Origin: Candidatus Propionivibrio dominans
GTDB lineage: Bacteria; Pseudomonadota; Gammaproteobacteria; Burkholderiales; Rhodocyclaceae
Length of the DNA: 64,000 bases
NCBI GenBank assembly: GCA_016709335.1
Contig: JADJNC010000006.1
Location: 150,203 to 214,202 of the forward strand
Direction of reading: 5' to 3'
Each line of letters begins with the position of its first letter. Positions within the stretch are counted from its first letter, which is position 1. Both the position numbers and the translations under genes were made by a program. The notes under the pieces are model-generated. The model worked only from the letters and a program-made list of their open reading frames with translations. It was not told the DNA's origin and made no database searches. This document shows positions 42,647 to 52,896 of the stretch, piece by piece.

Positions 42647-43546
42647 TCAGGTAAAGGTTTTGGCCGCTTCGCTGTCGGCCGCTGGCAAGGCGACCTGCAG
42701 CGACGCATAGAAATCGCCTGGCGTGTTGCCCGGAATGCCGCGACCTTTCAGTCGCAGTTTGCTGCCCGCGACAGAACCCGGCGGAATCTTCAGCTCGACC
42801 ATCCCGTTCGGGGTGGGAACTTTTACCGTGGCGCCAAGGGCGGCTTCCCAGGGCGCGACGGGCAGGTCGAGATAGACATCGCGCTGTTCAACGCGATAGT
42901 GCGCATGCGGATTAAAACCAATTTCCAGATACAGGTCGCCGGGCTTGCCCTCTCCGACACCAGGGGAGCCCTGTCCGACCAGCCGGATATGCTGCCCGGC
43001 GCGGACACCACGCGGAATCGTCACATTGAGCTTGTGCGATCGCATCGATACGCGCCCCTGTGCGTCAGCTTCAGGCGTCTGCAGGGTGATGGTGCGCGTG
43101 GCTCCGGTGTAGGCATCTTCGAGGTCAATGAGCACCCTGGCGTGGTGATCTTCGCCGCGCGCATGAAACGCCGGGCGGCCTCGGCCTCCGCCAGCAAAAC
43201 CGCGCCCGTAAAGCGCTTCGAAAAAGTCGCTGAAATCGGCCGCACCGCCGCCTGCATCGCCGGCACCATCGCCGGAAAACTCGAAGCCGGCGTTCCAGTC
43301 GGGTGGCGGACGGAAATCCTGACCGGCTTTCCAGTTGCTGCCCAACTGATCGTAGGCGGCGCGTTTTTCAAGATCCTTGAGTACGGCGTAAGCCTCGCCG
43401 AGTTCCTTGAAACGCACCTCGGCATCGGGAGCCTTGCTGACATCGGGATGATACTTGCGGGCCAGTTGGCGATAGACGCGCTTGATTTCATCCTGGGTCG
43501 CGTCGCGCGCCACCCCCATGATCTTGTAATAGTCCTTGAATTCCAT
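42647..43546 (-). CDS. cbpA: DnaJ-like co-chaperone CbpA (curved DNA-binding protein)
   Basis: 299 residues from ATG 43546 (AAGGAATTCG upstream). J-domain at 1-70 with the HPD tripeptide (YHPDVSKAP), a Gly/Phe-rich linker and two DnaJ C-terminal peptide-binding domains (RVLIDLEDAYTGATRTITLQ; HIRLVGQGSPG). It stimulates DnaK. The end AAKTFT is abrupt: homologues continue with a short tail like F-NPR-x-GLGV, and that tail (GFNPRSGLGV) is present just downstream in a shifted frame, hinting at a small frame break at the 3' end. Confidence 0.92.
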   Translation of the reverse strand: MEFKDYYKIMGVARDATQDEIKRVYRQLARKYHPDVSKAPDAEVRFKELGEAYAVLKDLEKRAAYDQLGSNWKAGQDFRPPPDWNAGFEFSGDGAGDAGGGAADFSDFFEALYGRGFAGGGRGRPAFHARGEDHHARVLIDLEDAYTGATRTITLQTPEADAQGRVSMRSHKLNVTIPRGVRAGQHIRLVGQGSPGVGEGKPGDLYLEIGFNPHAHYRVEQRDVYLDLPVAPWEAALGATVKVPTPNGMVELKIPPGSVAGSKLRLKGRGIPGNTPGDFYASLQVALPAADSEAAKTFT

Positions 43547-43830
43547 CGAATTCCTTGGCAAAGATTCCTGTGGCGCATTCCTGATCGCCGCCGGGGCGGC
43601 TGGATCTGCACCGGAGACTAAAGCGCAGAACGGAGCAACAGTGTATTAGTTGACGCCTTGCAATACCAAGCGGCCAGGGCAAGCGCAATACACAGACTCA
43701 AGGCGTCGTAGAGCAGCCTCAAGTATAACCTTGCACGGTGCAATGTTTTCGCTGCTCATTCAGCTTGGTATCGATTCCTTGCACCGATCAGAACTCAGAG
43801 GCTGTGAATTAATGGATAAACACCTCCCAA

Positions 43831-43942
43831 GCCGTCATTCCGGCGCAAGCCGGAATCCAGTACCTTCCTCTGATATCCATTAAAACAATCAGATAAACGA
43901 ACTGGACCCCGGCTTCCGCCGGGGTGACGAGCGTGGAAATCA
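43831..43942. repeat. Composite dispersed repeat pair
   Basis: GTCATTCCGGCGCAAGCCGGAATCCAG-like hairpin (43834-43860), a spacer with CCATTAAAACAATCAGATAAACGAA, and CTGGACCCCGGCTTCCGCCGGGGTGACG-like hairpin. The spacer is the inverse of that at 52700-52722. The stretch 43547-43830 has no gene; a TTGCACGGTGCAA palindrome sits at 43731-43743. Confidence 0.7.
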
Positions 43943-43969
43943 GGCAGTAATGATTTTTTTCACAGACTC

Positions 43970-44542
43970 TCAGGCCGCCTTGCTGAGGCCCGGCTTGCCG
44001 ATTTTTACGAGTTGCACCAGTGCGCCCAGGAGTTTCTGAATGAACTGCCGGGTCGGCTCATCGGTCAGTCTGCCGTCCGCGTCAAAACGCTGTGCGGCAT
44101 TGCCGATCATCACTTCCGGCTGATTGACGACAGGCATGTCCAGCGCGACGAGGATTTGTCGCAGATGGTATTGCGCCCGGGCCGTTCCCAGACCGCCGAG
44201 AGAAGCCCCCATCACCGCCGCGGGCTTGCCCTGCCAGACACCTTTTCCATCGGGTCTTGACGCCCAGTCGATCGCGTTCTTCAGCACGCCAGGGACCGAG
44301 TAGTTGTATTCCGGCGTGGCGAACAGGATGGCATCGGCCGCCAGAATCCGTCGTCTGAATTCAATAACGGCGGCTGGTGGCGTCTTCTCGCCATCCTGAT
44401 CGAAGACAGTAATGCCATGCAGATCGATCAGGTTCAGCACGGCACAGTCCGGCACAAGCTTTTGCGCTGCCTTGAGGGCAAAATGATTGAAGGAGTCTTT
44501 GCGCAAGCTCCCCACAATACCCAGTATTTGTATCTTGTTCAT
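43970..44542 (-). CDS. NADPH-dependent FMN reductase
   Basis: 190 residues of the flavodoxin-like NADPH_dep_FMN_reductase family (chromate/azo/quinone reductases such as ChrR). FMN phosphate site GIVGSLRKDSFN at the N-terminus, LFATPEYNYSVPGVLKNAIDWASRP in the middle, and VMGASLGGLGTARAQYHLRQIL. It should reduce quinones or metals with NAD(P)H. Its ATG overlaps the stop of the small membrane protein gene upstream (4 bp), so they are coupled. Confidence 0.9.
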   Translation of the reverse strand: MNKIQILGIVGSLRKDSFNHFALKAAQKLVPDCAVLNLIDLHGITVFDQDGEKTPPAAVIEFRRRILAADAILFATPEYNYSVPGVLKNAIDWASRPDGKGVWQGKPAAVMGASLGGLGTARAQYHLRQILVALDMPVVNQPEVMIGNAAQRFDADGRLTDEPTRQFIQKLLGALVQLVKIGKPGLSKAA

Positions 44543-44754
44543 GATTGCCTCTTGTTTGTATCCGGCGAGACCACAGAACCTGGCTCGACCAGAGCCCCGG
44601 ATGGCGCCAGATTTCCGCCCTCGGACTCCCAGGCGCTCAAGTCTTTGTCAAACTGTGTCGTCTCCAGATTCCGGGTACGACGGACGATGGCGAAGACGAG
44701 TGTGCTAAATCCAGCCACCACCAGGGAAAGCAGAAGGAATCTCACGGCAATCAT
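44539..44754 (-). CDS. Small membrane-anchored hypothetical protein
   Basis: 71 residues from ATG 44754. One N-terminal membrane helix (VRFLLLSLVVAGFSTLVFAIV) and a polar tail (RRTRNLETTQFDKDLSAWES) exposed to one side. No family recognised. It overlaps the FMN reductase gene by four bases and follows the 44798-44947 gene by 43 bp, so three small genes form one leftward unit. Confidence 0.6.
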   Translation of the reverse strand: MIAVRFLLLSLVVAGFSTLVFAIVRRTRNLETTQFDKDLSAWESEGGNLAPSGALVEPGSVVSPDTNKRQS

Positions 44755-44797
44755 GGCTTTTCTCGTTAAAGTTGGTTCACACCAGGGTTCGCTTCGT

Positions 44798-44947
44798 TCA
44801 GCCAAGACCGCGCCCGCTGATGACCCTGAGCAGGATCGATATGATGGCGACAATCAGGAGGATATGGATGAAACCACCCATGGTGTAGGAAGTGACCAAC
44901 CCCAGGAGCCACAGAATGATGAGTACAACGGCGATGGCATATAGCAT
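44798..44947 (-). CDS. Lmo0937/DUF5670-family small membrane protein
   Basis: 49 residues from ATG 44947 with GGAAAGG upstream. Two hydrophobic segments (YAIAVVLIILWLLGLVTSYTM and IHILLIVAIISILLRVI) joined by GGF, ending SGRGLG. This matches the tiny two-helix family often induced in stress. First gene of a leftward unit under palindrome site 9 (predicted leader ~118 bases). Confidence 0.85.
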   Translation of the reverse strand: MLYAIAVVLIILWLLGLVTSYTMGGFIHILLIVAIISILLRVISGRGLG

Positions 44948-45098
44948 GATAATTTTCCTTTCCAGATTGAATTTATCCACTGCGCAACAAACACCCGAAT
45001 CGATCCTTGACCGGTTTTGAGTGTCGATCGCAGCATCACCTCGTTATCTGGAGATGCTGCTCTCAAGGTTCATTCTCACCTTCAAGGGTTGCCGGTTC

Positions 45099-45114
45099 TG
45101 TGCGCCGTCGCACA
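45099..45114 (-). promoter_or_regulatory. 16-bp palindrome site 9, upstream of the two-helix membrane protein
   Basis: TGTGCGCCGTCGCACA. GAGAAT at 45077-45072 has the exact spacing leftward; the predicted start is near 45065. No fitting hexamer exists rightward. Confidence 0.7.
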
Positions 45115-45172
45115 TAGCCTGAAAATTATTGCCCTCGTCTCTTCCCTTACCTGTTCCGCCCCTTACATTGGC

Positions 45173-46588
45173 CTACGCGGCTTGCAGTTTGAGGTCGAGA
45201 TCGCGCAGAGCGGTACGCAATCCTTCCTCGATGACCGGGTGGTAAAACGGCATTTCGAGCATCTGCCTGACAGTCATTCCGTTCTGTAGCGCCCAGGCCA
45301 GCAGATGCGCCAGATGCTCGGCGGCTGGCGCCAGCATTTCCGCTCCCAGGAAGCGGCCACTGGCAAGATCGCCATAGACATTGAGCAGGCCCCTATTCCT
45401 GAGCAGAATGCGTGCACGGCCCTGATCCGCAAAGCTGACCTGCCCGGTAGCGAAAGAACCGGGTTTCAGCGCATGGAAACCGCCACCCACGATAGCGATC
45501 TGCGGATCGGTGAACACGATGCCGAGCGGCGCGCGGCGCAAGCCGCGTTGCACCGGTTTGCCGAGCGCGAGACGTGCAGCATTCCTGCCGGCAATGCGTC
45601 CCTCGTCGGCGGCCTCATGCAGCAGTGGAATGAAGTTGCTGGCATCGCCGGCGATGAAAACCGGACTGGCCCCGTCAGCGCTCACCGTCCGCGTGGTCGC
45701 CGGATCGAACGAGGGCACGCCTTTGGCGTCAAGCTCTAGCGTGGTCTGTTCGAGACCGATTCCCGTCACATTGGGCGTGCGGCCGGTCGCGGCCAGGACA
45801 AAATCGAAACTCTCGGTCACTTGCACACCCTCTGCACCGGTGCGTTCTAAGGCGACACGCTCACCGTCTCGCTTCATGGAGACAATGTGCGCGTCGGGCT
45901 CCAGTACGAATTCTTCGCTGAAAGTCGCGATGGCGTAAGCCAGTATCTCCGGATCGCTGAGCGGACCGACGCGACCGCCGCGACCGAGCACTGCCACATG
46001 GACTCCCAGACGATGCAGTGCCTGGCCCAGTTCGAGCCCAATAATTCCGGGGCCGATCACGGCCACGGCACTGGGCAGATCGTGCCAGTCGAACACATCG
46101 TCGTTGATGATCAGGCGCTCGCCCAGGCCCTTGTACGAATCCAGGGAGGCGGCTCGCGAACCGGTGGCGATGACGATACTCTTGCTGGTGATCCGGGTAT
46201 GCTCGGCGACCTCCAGCGTATGGTCATTGACGAAGCGCGCCTGGCCGCAAATACGTTCCGCCTCGGGTATCGCTTGCATGTCGCGCAGCACGAAACTGAC
46301 AAAGCGTTCGCGCTCGCGCCGGACCCGATCCATGACCTCGCGCCCATCGATGCGCATGTCACCATCGACATGGACACCAAAGCCGGGCGCCTTTCTCACC
46401 GCCTGCGCGGCATCGGCAGCAGCAATCAGCAGCTTGCTCGGCATGCAGCCGACGCGCGCGCAGGTAGTGCCATACTCGCCGCCTTCGATGATCACGGCAC
46501 TCGCTCCTGCAGCTTTGACGGCACGGTACGCCGCAAGGCCAGCCGTTCCCGCACCAATGATTGCCACGTCAACTTGCATGTCATTCAT
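45173..46588 (-). CDS. Pyridine nucleotide-disulfide oxidoreductase (dihydrolipoyl dehydrogenase-like)
   Basis: 471 residues from ATG 46588; longer frames would start inside or beyond palindrome site 10 and are rejected. FAD site VAIIGAGTAGLAAY (8-21), redox-active pair C43 and C48 in TTCARVGCMPSK, NAD site VAVIGPGIIGLELGQAL, GDASNFIPLLHEAADEGRIAG, and C-terminal catalytic HPVIEE. It resembles Lpd-type enzymes, but no 2-oxoacid dehydrogenase genes are near. A stand-alone stress-induced disulfide reductase is more likely. The mercury-binding C-terminal Cys pair of MerA is absent. Confidence 0.9.
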   Translation of the reverse strand: MNDMQVDVAIIGAGTAGLAAYRAVKAAGASAVIIEGGEYGTTCARVGCMPSKLLIAAADAAQAVRKAPGFGVHVDGDMRIDGREVMDRVRRERERFVSFVLRDMQAIPEAERICGQARFVNDHTLEVAEHTRITSKSIVIATGSRAASLDSYKGLGERLIINDDVFDWHDLPSAVAVIGPGIIGLELGQALHRLGVHVAVLGRGGRVGPLSDPEILAYAIATFSEEFVLEPDAHIVSMKRDGERVALERTGAEGVQVTESFDFVLAATGRTPNVTGIGLEQTTLELDAKGVPSFDPATTRTVSADGASPVFIAGDASNFIPLLHEAADEGRIAGRNAARLALGKPVQRGLRRAPLGIVFTDPQIAIVGGGFHALKPGSFATGQVSFADQGRARILLRNRGLLNVYGDLASGRFLGAEMLAPAAEHLAHLLAWALQNGMTVRQMLEMPFYHPVIEEGLRTALRDLDLKLQAA

Positions 46589-46669
46589 GTCCGATCCTTT
46601 AATTAAAGCGGTCAACGCAATGCGATGATTGCAGTCAGGCAAAGGATGACAGCGCGCGACGGCGGGTGC

Positions 46670-46685
46670 TGTGCGGCAGCGCACA
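46670..46685 (-). promoter_or_regulatory. 16-bp palindrome site 10, upstream of the disulfide oxidoreductase
   Basis: TGTGCGGCAGCGCACA. CATCCT at 46648-46643 has the exact spacing, and the predicted start near 46636 gives a 48-base leader. Confidence 0.7.
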
Positions 46686-46692
46686 GAAGTAA

Positions 46693-46824
46693 TTAAAACC
46701 CCTGAGCCAGACTGAGCAGGACAATCAGTACAATCGGTGTCGTGGAAGTGACCCCGACGAACAGGCCGGTCGTTACGCCGATCTTCAAGGTATTGATGTT
46801 CAGTACCCCCGGTAGCCAAAACAT
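46693..46824 (-). CDS. Possible 43-residue membrane peptide
   Basis: A leftward frame from ATG 46824 with a hydrophobic C-terminal half (TTGLFVGVTSTTPIVLIVLLSLAQGF). No ribosome binding site. A second short hydrophobic frame overlaps upstream (MGTKLISATILRCFGY), so this may be a decayed or frame-broken small gene. It ends eight bases before palindrome site 10. Confidence 0.25.
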   Translation of the reverse strand: MFWLPGVLNINTLKIGVTTGLFVGVTSTTPIVLIVLLSLAQGF

Positions 46825-46914
46825 CGCAGGATGGTGGCAGAAATCAGTTTCGTGCCCATGGCCGCCGCTGTCGCGGGCATCACCAGCAGCCCGGATTGCC
46901 AGGCCGGGAGCCCG

Positions 46915-48159
46915 CTACAGATAGCGAAACATTACACCGTCCGCCCGCGAGTCCGTTCCCTTGCCCCGGGTGATGACGACGATGCCCGAGTCGGTGACGT
47001 TGAATCGGCGACGATCGGCTTCCGTATCGTAGCCAATACAATCACCCGCCTCGATCGTGTTGTAGCGGTCGACGATGACACGCCTGAGCCGTACACCCTT
47101 GCGCAGAACCGAGTAGTCCATGACGATGCACTCATCGAGTTCGACATCCTCTTCCAGAAGCACTTCGCTGCGAACGATCGAATTGCGTATGCGGGCCCCC
47201 TTGATCAGGCCGCCGGAACTGATGATGCTGTTTTCTATCTCGGCCCTGAAAATTCTGGGCGATGGACCCTGGTAGTTGTTGGAGCCAATCCGCCACTTGG
47301 GATTGAACACGTCGAACTTCGGTTCGACACCCAGAAGATCCTGATGCGCCTTGAAATAAGCATCGATCGTTCCCACATCGCGCCAATAACCCGGTTCCTC
47401 ATAGTCGCGTATGCCCGGTACTTCGTTTTCACCGAAATCGTAGGCAAACACCCGCTTTGTCTTGATCAGGCGCGGCAGCATGTCCTTGCCAAAATCCTTC
47501 TCACCCAGACGTTTCCCCTCCTTCAGCGCCTTGCTCAGTACATCGGCGTTGAAAATGTAATTGCCCATCGAGGCGAAGGCGCGCGCCGGGTCATTCGTCA
47601 TGGGAGCGGGATCGACGGGCTTCTCGCGGAAGCTGCGGATGACCCCGTCGGCATCAGCGTCAATGATGCCGAATGCCGAAGCTTCCCCGATCGGCACCGG
47701 CAGCGCCGCGACCGTTACGTCGGCGCCGCTGCGCAAGTGGAAATCAATCATCTGGCGCACGTCCATGCGATAAATGTGGTCGGCACTGAACACCGCTATG
47801 AGGTCCGGAGCATGCTTCTCGATCAGTCTCAGATTCTGATAAACGGCGTCGGCCGTACCCTGGAACCATTCCGGGTCCTCGCGCATCTGCGGCGGAACAA
47901 CGGTGATGAACTGCTCGGGGAAGATCGGGGCCAGCCCCCAGGAACGGCGTACATGCTCGATCAGCGACTGCGACTTGTACTGGACCAGGAGGTAGATGGT
48001 AAAGATCTTCGAATTGATCAGATTGGAGAGTACGAAGTCGACAATGCGATTGCGCCCGCCGAAAGGAACCGAGGGCTTGGACCGATGTTCGGTCAGCGGA
48101 TACAGTCGCGAACCTTCGCCGCCGGCAAGGATCACCGCAAGAATATTGAGCCTGTTCAT
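46915..48159 (-). CDS. glgC: Glucose-1-phosphate adenylyltransferase
   Basis: 414 residues. The start is taken as the second of two adjacent ATGs (48159), since AAGGAGG lies too close to the first. The nucleotidyltransferase signature VILAGGEGSRLYPLTEHRSKPSVPFGG is complete, with WFQGTADAVYQNL, SADHIYRMD, FREKP and GYWRDVGT, and the left-handed beta-helix C-terminal domain (SIVRSEVLLEEDVELDECIVMD). It makes ADP-glucose for glycogen. No glgA, glgB or glgP is adjacent, which is unusual. Confidence 0.95.
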   Translation of the reverse strand: MNRLNILAVILAGGEGSRLYPLTEHRSKPSVPFGGRNRIVDFVLSNLINSKIFTIYLLVQYKSQSLIEHVRRSWGLAPIFPEQFITVVPPQMREDPEWFQGTADAVYQNLRLIEKHAPDLIAVFSADHIYRMDVRQMIDFHLRSGADVTVAALPVPIGEASAFGIIDADADGVIRSFREKPVDPAPMTNDPARAFASMGNYIFNADVLSKALKEGKRLGEKDFGKDMLPRLIKTKRVFAYDFGENEVPGIRDYEEPGYWRDVGTIDAYFKAHQDLLGVEPKFDVFNPKWRIGSNNYQGPSPRIFRAEIENSIISSGGLIKGARIRNSIVRSEVLLEEDVELDECIVMDYSVLRKGVRLRRVIVDRYNTIEAGDCIGYDTEADRRRFNVTDSGIVVITRGKGTDSRADGVMFRYL

Positions 48160-48601
48160 CATTCCTCCTTTACTGAAAGAGCAAAGGAATAACCCCTGCA
48201 CACCTTGATCCACTGTGCGTACAGCGAGCATCTCATTCGCCTGTCCCATAACCTGCGTGACCCGCATGGAGGGGCAATTTTTTAACTCGATTGACTGATC
48301 GTCCGGCGTCTTAACCTCATCACCGTAGACGAAGTGCTCATGATTGTCGAGTCCGGTCATCGAATGCGTGGGATGCAGCAGGAACGCAGGCCGGTGCTGC
48401 CGGTGGAATTTTCTGTCGCCTGTGTGCTCCAGCAGACAGACAATGATCAACGTTCTCAATAGCCTGAGTTTTTTAAAGTCCATACGGGTACAACTTCGGC
48501 TTTGAATCAAGCGGTGCGTACCCACTCGGGAGCAGGTTAAATGCGCTGTCCGCAGTACCAGCACCTTGGTTTCTCCAGGCTTTCTCTGTAAGGGCAACAA
48601 A
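48160..48601. other. Intergenic stretch between glgC and the 48602 gene
   Basis: A divergent promoter region of 442 bp. The glgC frame stays open upstream here but the sequence lacks conserved protein content. A partial match to the palindrome (TGTGCGTACAGCGAGC near 48215) has the wrong spacing. Nothing else recognisable. Confidence 0.45.
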
Positions 48602-48934
48602 ATGTCAGCCACCATCAAGGTCTTTCAAGTAGGCGGAAAGTGTTTCACCCACGTCATGAACTCCAGCCACGATTCTGTTGAGCTACGCGATCAGAGCAAC
48701 GATACCCTGCTGACTTTTGGCGCCAACGCCAAAGTGACAAATCAAAATGGTCAGTTGGGCAACTTTATCGTCGAATACATCGACGGGCAACCGCGTTGGG
48801 TTTATTACGAAAACAGGCATCAAATGCGTACCGTCTTCGGCCCTAATCTGCATACAGCGGAGGTCGAGGTATCTAGACGCTTCATTGGCAGGTTTAGATG
48901 CTTCGCCGCACAACATGAAGCGGCGTTAGCCTAG
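48602..48934 (+). CDS. Hypothetical protein
   Basis: 110 residues from ATG 48602 with AAGGG upstream. Mixed beta-rich composition (TIKVFQVGGKCFTHVMNSSHDSVELRD; GNFIVEYIDGQPRWVYYENRHQM) with no signal peptide or membrane helix. The C-terminal 25 residues are Arg/Phe/Ala-rich (RRFIGRFRCFAAQHEAA). No family recognised. Codon use is ordinary. The 237 bp that follow hold nothing convincing. Confidence 0.5.
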   Translation: MSATIKVFQVGGKCFTHVMNSSHDSVELRDQSNDTLLTFGANAKVTNQNGQLGNFIVEYIDGQPRWVYYENRHQMRTVFGPNLHTAEVEVSRRFIGRFRCFAAQHEAALA

Positions 48935-49171
48935 TCCAGACCACGGATTCAAGCCGCTTTGGTGGTGTACCGCACAGACGCGCCAAAACACCTTCGATAA
49001 ACTTACTTTGCCAACAGATCAATTCTGATTCGATGATGTTCTTCTGACCGTGAAAGTGACACGGCAAGGCCAGTTCCGCGCTGACAGGGTTGATAGGCCA
49101 GAGCTTAACTACGTGAATCATATTTATCCATGCTGGCATTGCGCCACATGCACTTCAACCAGGAGCTGAAA

Positions 49172-49570
49172 ATGAAGACCAGGAACAAGTACACAAAAAC
49201 GACTGAAAAGAAATCCGCTGGCAATTCCGCCAGCGATAAGAATAACGCCGATGCCGTCAATTTTCACGCCGAGCGAATAACTCATAAGAGGAATACGGAA
49301 AGCATTCGGGCGTTTGCCAACCAGCCAACCGGCAATGATGAAATCGAACAATCAATCGCTGAAAATGTCGACTCCACAAAGATCGCTGAAACCGCTTTTC
49401 TGATCGCCGAAAAGCGTGATTTTGTCCCCGGATACGAAAAGAGCGACTGGCTCCAGGCCGAAACCCAAGTGGAAGATGTGTTGAACACTGATTTTATTGA
49501 TCGCCGTAATGCCGCCATCGCCGATCGGCGCATTGCAGCCACAATTAATCGACGTGTTTCTGCAAGTTAA
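49172..49570 (+). CDS. DUF2934-domain protein, copy 1
   Basis: 132 residues from ATG 49172 (AGGAGCTGAAA upstream). The N-terminal third is Lys/Asn/Thr-rich and probably disordered. The DUF2934 core is IAETAFLIAEKRDFVPGYEKSDWLQAETQVEDVL, followed by a distinctive tail TDFIDRRNAAIADRRIAATINRR. DUF2934 proteins are small cytosolic proteins of unknown role, often in stress clusters. The second copy begins 30 bp downstream. Confidence 0.8.
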   Translation: MKTRNKYTKTTEKKSAGNSASDKNNADAVNFHAERITHKRNTESIRAFANQPTGNDEIEQSIAENVDSTKIAETAFLIAEKRDFVPGYEKSDWLQAETQVEDVLNTDFIDRRNAAIADRRIAATINRRVSAS

Positions 49571-49600
49571 GTATCACCGCATTTAAATCAGGAGCTGTAA

Positions 49601-49885
49601 ATGAAGACTAAACATGAGTATGGAAACAAGCCCGAACATTCCGAACTCGAAGAGGAAATCGCGGAAGATATCAAGTTTAATGACAATAATGAGAACGCAA
49701 AAGCTGCTTTTCTCATCGACCAACGGCATGATGCGGCGTCAGGAATCGCGACGTTCGACTGTGTTCAGGCCGAACCTGCTGTGGAAGCTGTGTTGCACAC
49801 TGATTTTATTGAGCGCCGAGATGCCGCCATCATTGATCGGCGTAACGTAGCCAAAATAAATCAGCGAATTGACGCCAGTCAGTAG
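49601..49885 (+). CDS. DUF2934-like protein, copy 2
   Basis: 94 residues from ATG 49601 (AGGAGCTGTAA upstream, the same ribosome site as copy 1). The core AKAAFLIDQRHDAASGIATFDCVQAEPAVEAVL is a diverged DUF2934 segment with the Trp replaced by Cys, and the tail TDFIERRDAAIIDRRNVAKINQR repeats that of copy 1. This is a tandem duplicate. It ends 12 bases before the G/C-only block. Confidence 0.75.
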   Translation: MKTKHEYGNKPEHSELEEEIAEDIKFNDNNENAKAAFLIDQRHDAASGIATFDCVQAEPAVEAVLHTDFIERRDAAIIDRRNVAKINQRIDASQ

Positions 49886-49897
49886 CGTTAAAACGCC

Positions 49898-51003
49898 CGG
49901 AGGGGGCGGGGGGGGGGGGGGGGACGGGGGCCCCCCGGGCCCCCCCCGCGGCGGCCGCCCGTTTTTGTCCCCCCCCGGCCGGGCGGGGGGGGGCCTTTCC
50001 CCGGGGCGCGCCGGGCGCGCCCCCCCCCGCCGGCGCCGCCGGCCCCTCCGGGGGGTTTTCGGCCGCCTTTGGCGGGGCGGCCGCTCCCGGCTCCGCGCGC
50101 CCCGGCCCGCGCCGCGCGGGGCCCGCCGCCGCGCGCCCTGGCGGAACCGGGGGTCGCCGGGGGGGGCCCGCGGCCGCGGGGGGCCCCGGGGCGGGGCCTT
50201 GGGCGGGGGGGGGCCCTCTTCTCCCGCGCTCTTCTGCCCCGGGCCTTTCGCCGGGCCCGGGCGGGCCGGGCCTGCCGCCTTGCCGGCCTGCGGCGCGCCC
50301 GGCGCGCGGGCGCCCGCCGGACACTGCGGGCCGGCGGGGGGGCGGGGGGGGCCCCGGCCGGGGGGGGCCCCGGGCCGCCCCGCCGCCCGAGGCCGGCGCC
50401 CGCCTTTTGGCCCCGCTGCGGGCCGGGGCGCCCCCCCTGCGGTTTTCGGCGCCCGGCCGCGGGGGCGGCCGGGCGGCGGGGGCCGCGGCGCCGGCGGGGC
50501 GGGGGGGGGGCCCCGCGGCGGGGGTGGGCGGCCCGCGGCTGGGCCCCGGGGGGGGGCGCGGGGGCCGGGGCGGCGGGGCGCCCCGGGGGGTCCGGGCCGC
50601 GCCCGGGGCGGGGCCGGTCCGGGCGCCGCCCGGGGGGGGCTCCGGGGGGCGGCCGGGGGCGCCCCGGGCGGCCCGGCCGGGGGACAAGCGGGCCCCCGGG
50701 GGACCCGGGGTGGCGGCCCGCGCCGGGCTCGGGCGCGCTCCCCGGCCCCGGCCGCCCGGGCCCGCCCTCCGCCCCGGGCAACCGCGCGGCGGGGGGCGGG
50801 GGGCGGGGCGCGCCGGGGGGGCCCCCCGGCGGGGGGGGGGCGGGCCGGCTCGGGGCGGCCCGCGGGGGGCGAGGGGGGGGCCCGGGGCGCCGGGGGCCCC
50901 GGCCCCGGGCCGGGCCGGGACGGGCGGGCCGGGGGGCGCGCGGGCCGGGGGGGGCCCCGGCGGGTGCCCCGGCGGGCCCGCGGGCGGGGGGGCCGGGCCG
51001 GCC
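49898..51003. other. 1.1-kb nearly A/T-free low-complexity block
   Basis: Long runs of G and C (up to 18 G) with very few A or T. Every frame on both strands is open for hundreds of codons, purely because stop codons need A and T. The predicted peptides are Gly/Pro/Ala/Arg-only and resemble nothing. The flanks return abruptly to normal composition. It may be a sequencing or assembly artefact; I do not call genes in it. Confidence 0.75.
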
Positions 51004-51083
51004 TCAAAACTATTGATGCGTTGGTTACGTCCCTTGGATGAATCCGTCTTTTCCTTCATTTGTTCAGATCAAAGGGCTCTCCC

Positions 51084-52493
<1,410 letters not shown>

Positions 52494-52658
52494 TCGAGAG
52501 GAGCAATGTCAAGCTCAAGCCTTGATGGTAATCGGAGATCGGCATGATCGCCTCTTGAATCAGAAATTGTCTCGGCGCCTTGCCTGAGAGTCTGCGAAAA
52601 AATCATTACGGCCCTCGCCCGTTACCACGGCGGGCCGGGGGTTCCAGTCGTACTGGAC

Positions 52659-52763
52659 TCCACGCTCGTCACCCCGGCGCAAGCCGGGGTCCAGCTCGTA
52701 AATCCGATTGTTTTAATGGATAGCGGAGGCTGGTCTGGATTCCGGCTTGCGCCGGAATGACGG
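52659..52763. repeat. Composite dispersed repeat pair
   Basis: TCCACGCTCGTCACCCCGGCGCAAGCCGGGG-type hairpin, a spacer CCGATTGTTTTAATGGATA, and a CTGGATTCCGGCTTGCGCCGGAATGACGG-type hairpin. The rest of 52494-52896 holds only palindrome site 11 and its promoter. Confidence 0.7.
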
Positions 52764-52781
52764 TTTTTGACCGGCCCCTTA

Positions 52782-52797
52782 TGCGCGCTAGCGCACA
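52782..52797 (+). promoter_or_regulatory. 16-bp palindrome site 11, upstream of the CsbD gene
   Basis: TGCGCGCTAGCGCACA. TATTAT (52819-52824) starts at exactly 29.5 bp from the centre and is one of the best -10 matches (five of six); the predicted start is near 52831, with a 66-base leader. Confidence 0.78.
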
Positions 52798-52896
52798 GAA
52801 CTCGCCAGACTCAATGCTTATTATCTAATTGAGAGCGTAGTTAGGCGGGTCTGACGCTCCCGAAAGTCATCTACCCCCATTCAACAGGAGAAAACC

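Noticed and set aside
43731..43743. TTGCACGGTGCAA palindrome upstream of cbpA
   Set aside because: A single small palindrome 185 bp from the start with no other copy seen; too little support for a regulatory call.
45173..46588. Mercuric reductase
   Set aside because: The active-site CxxxxC and fold fit, but the C-terminal mercury-binding Cys pair and N-terminal HMA domain are absent and no mer genes are nearby.
48205..48232. Palindrome-like TGTGCGTACAGCGAGC upstream of glgC
   Set aside because: The arms are one base too far apart and the right arm does not match. No -10 hexamer at the fixed offset. Not counted as a fourteenth site.
48951..48980. GTACCGCACAGA near 48966
   Set aside because: Only one half of the palindrome is present; the other half and spacing are missing.
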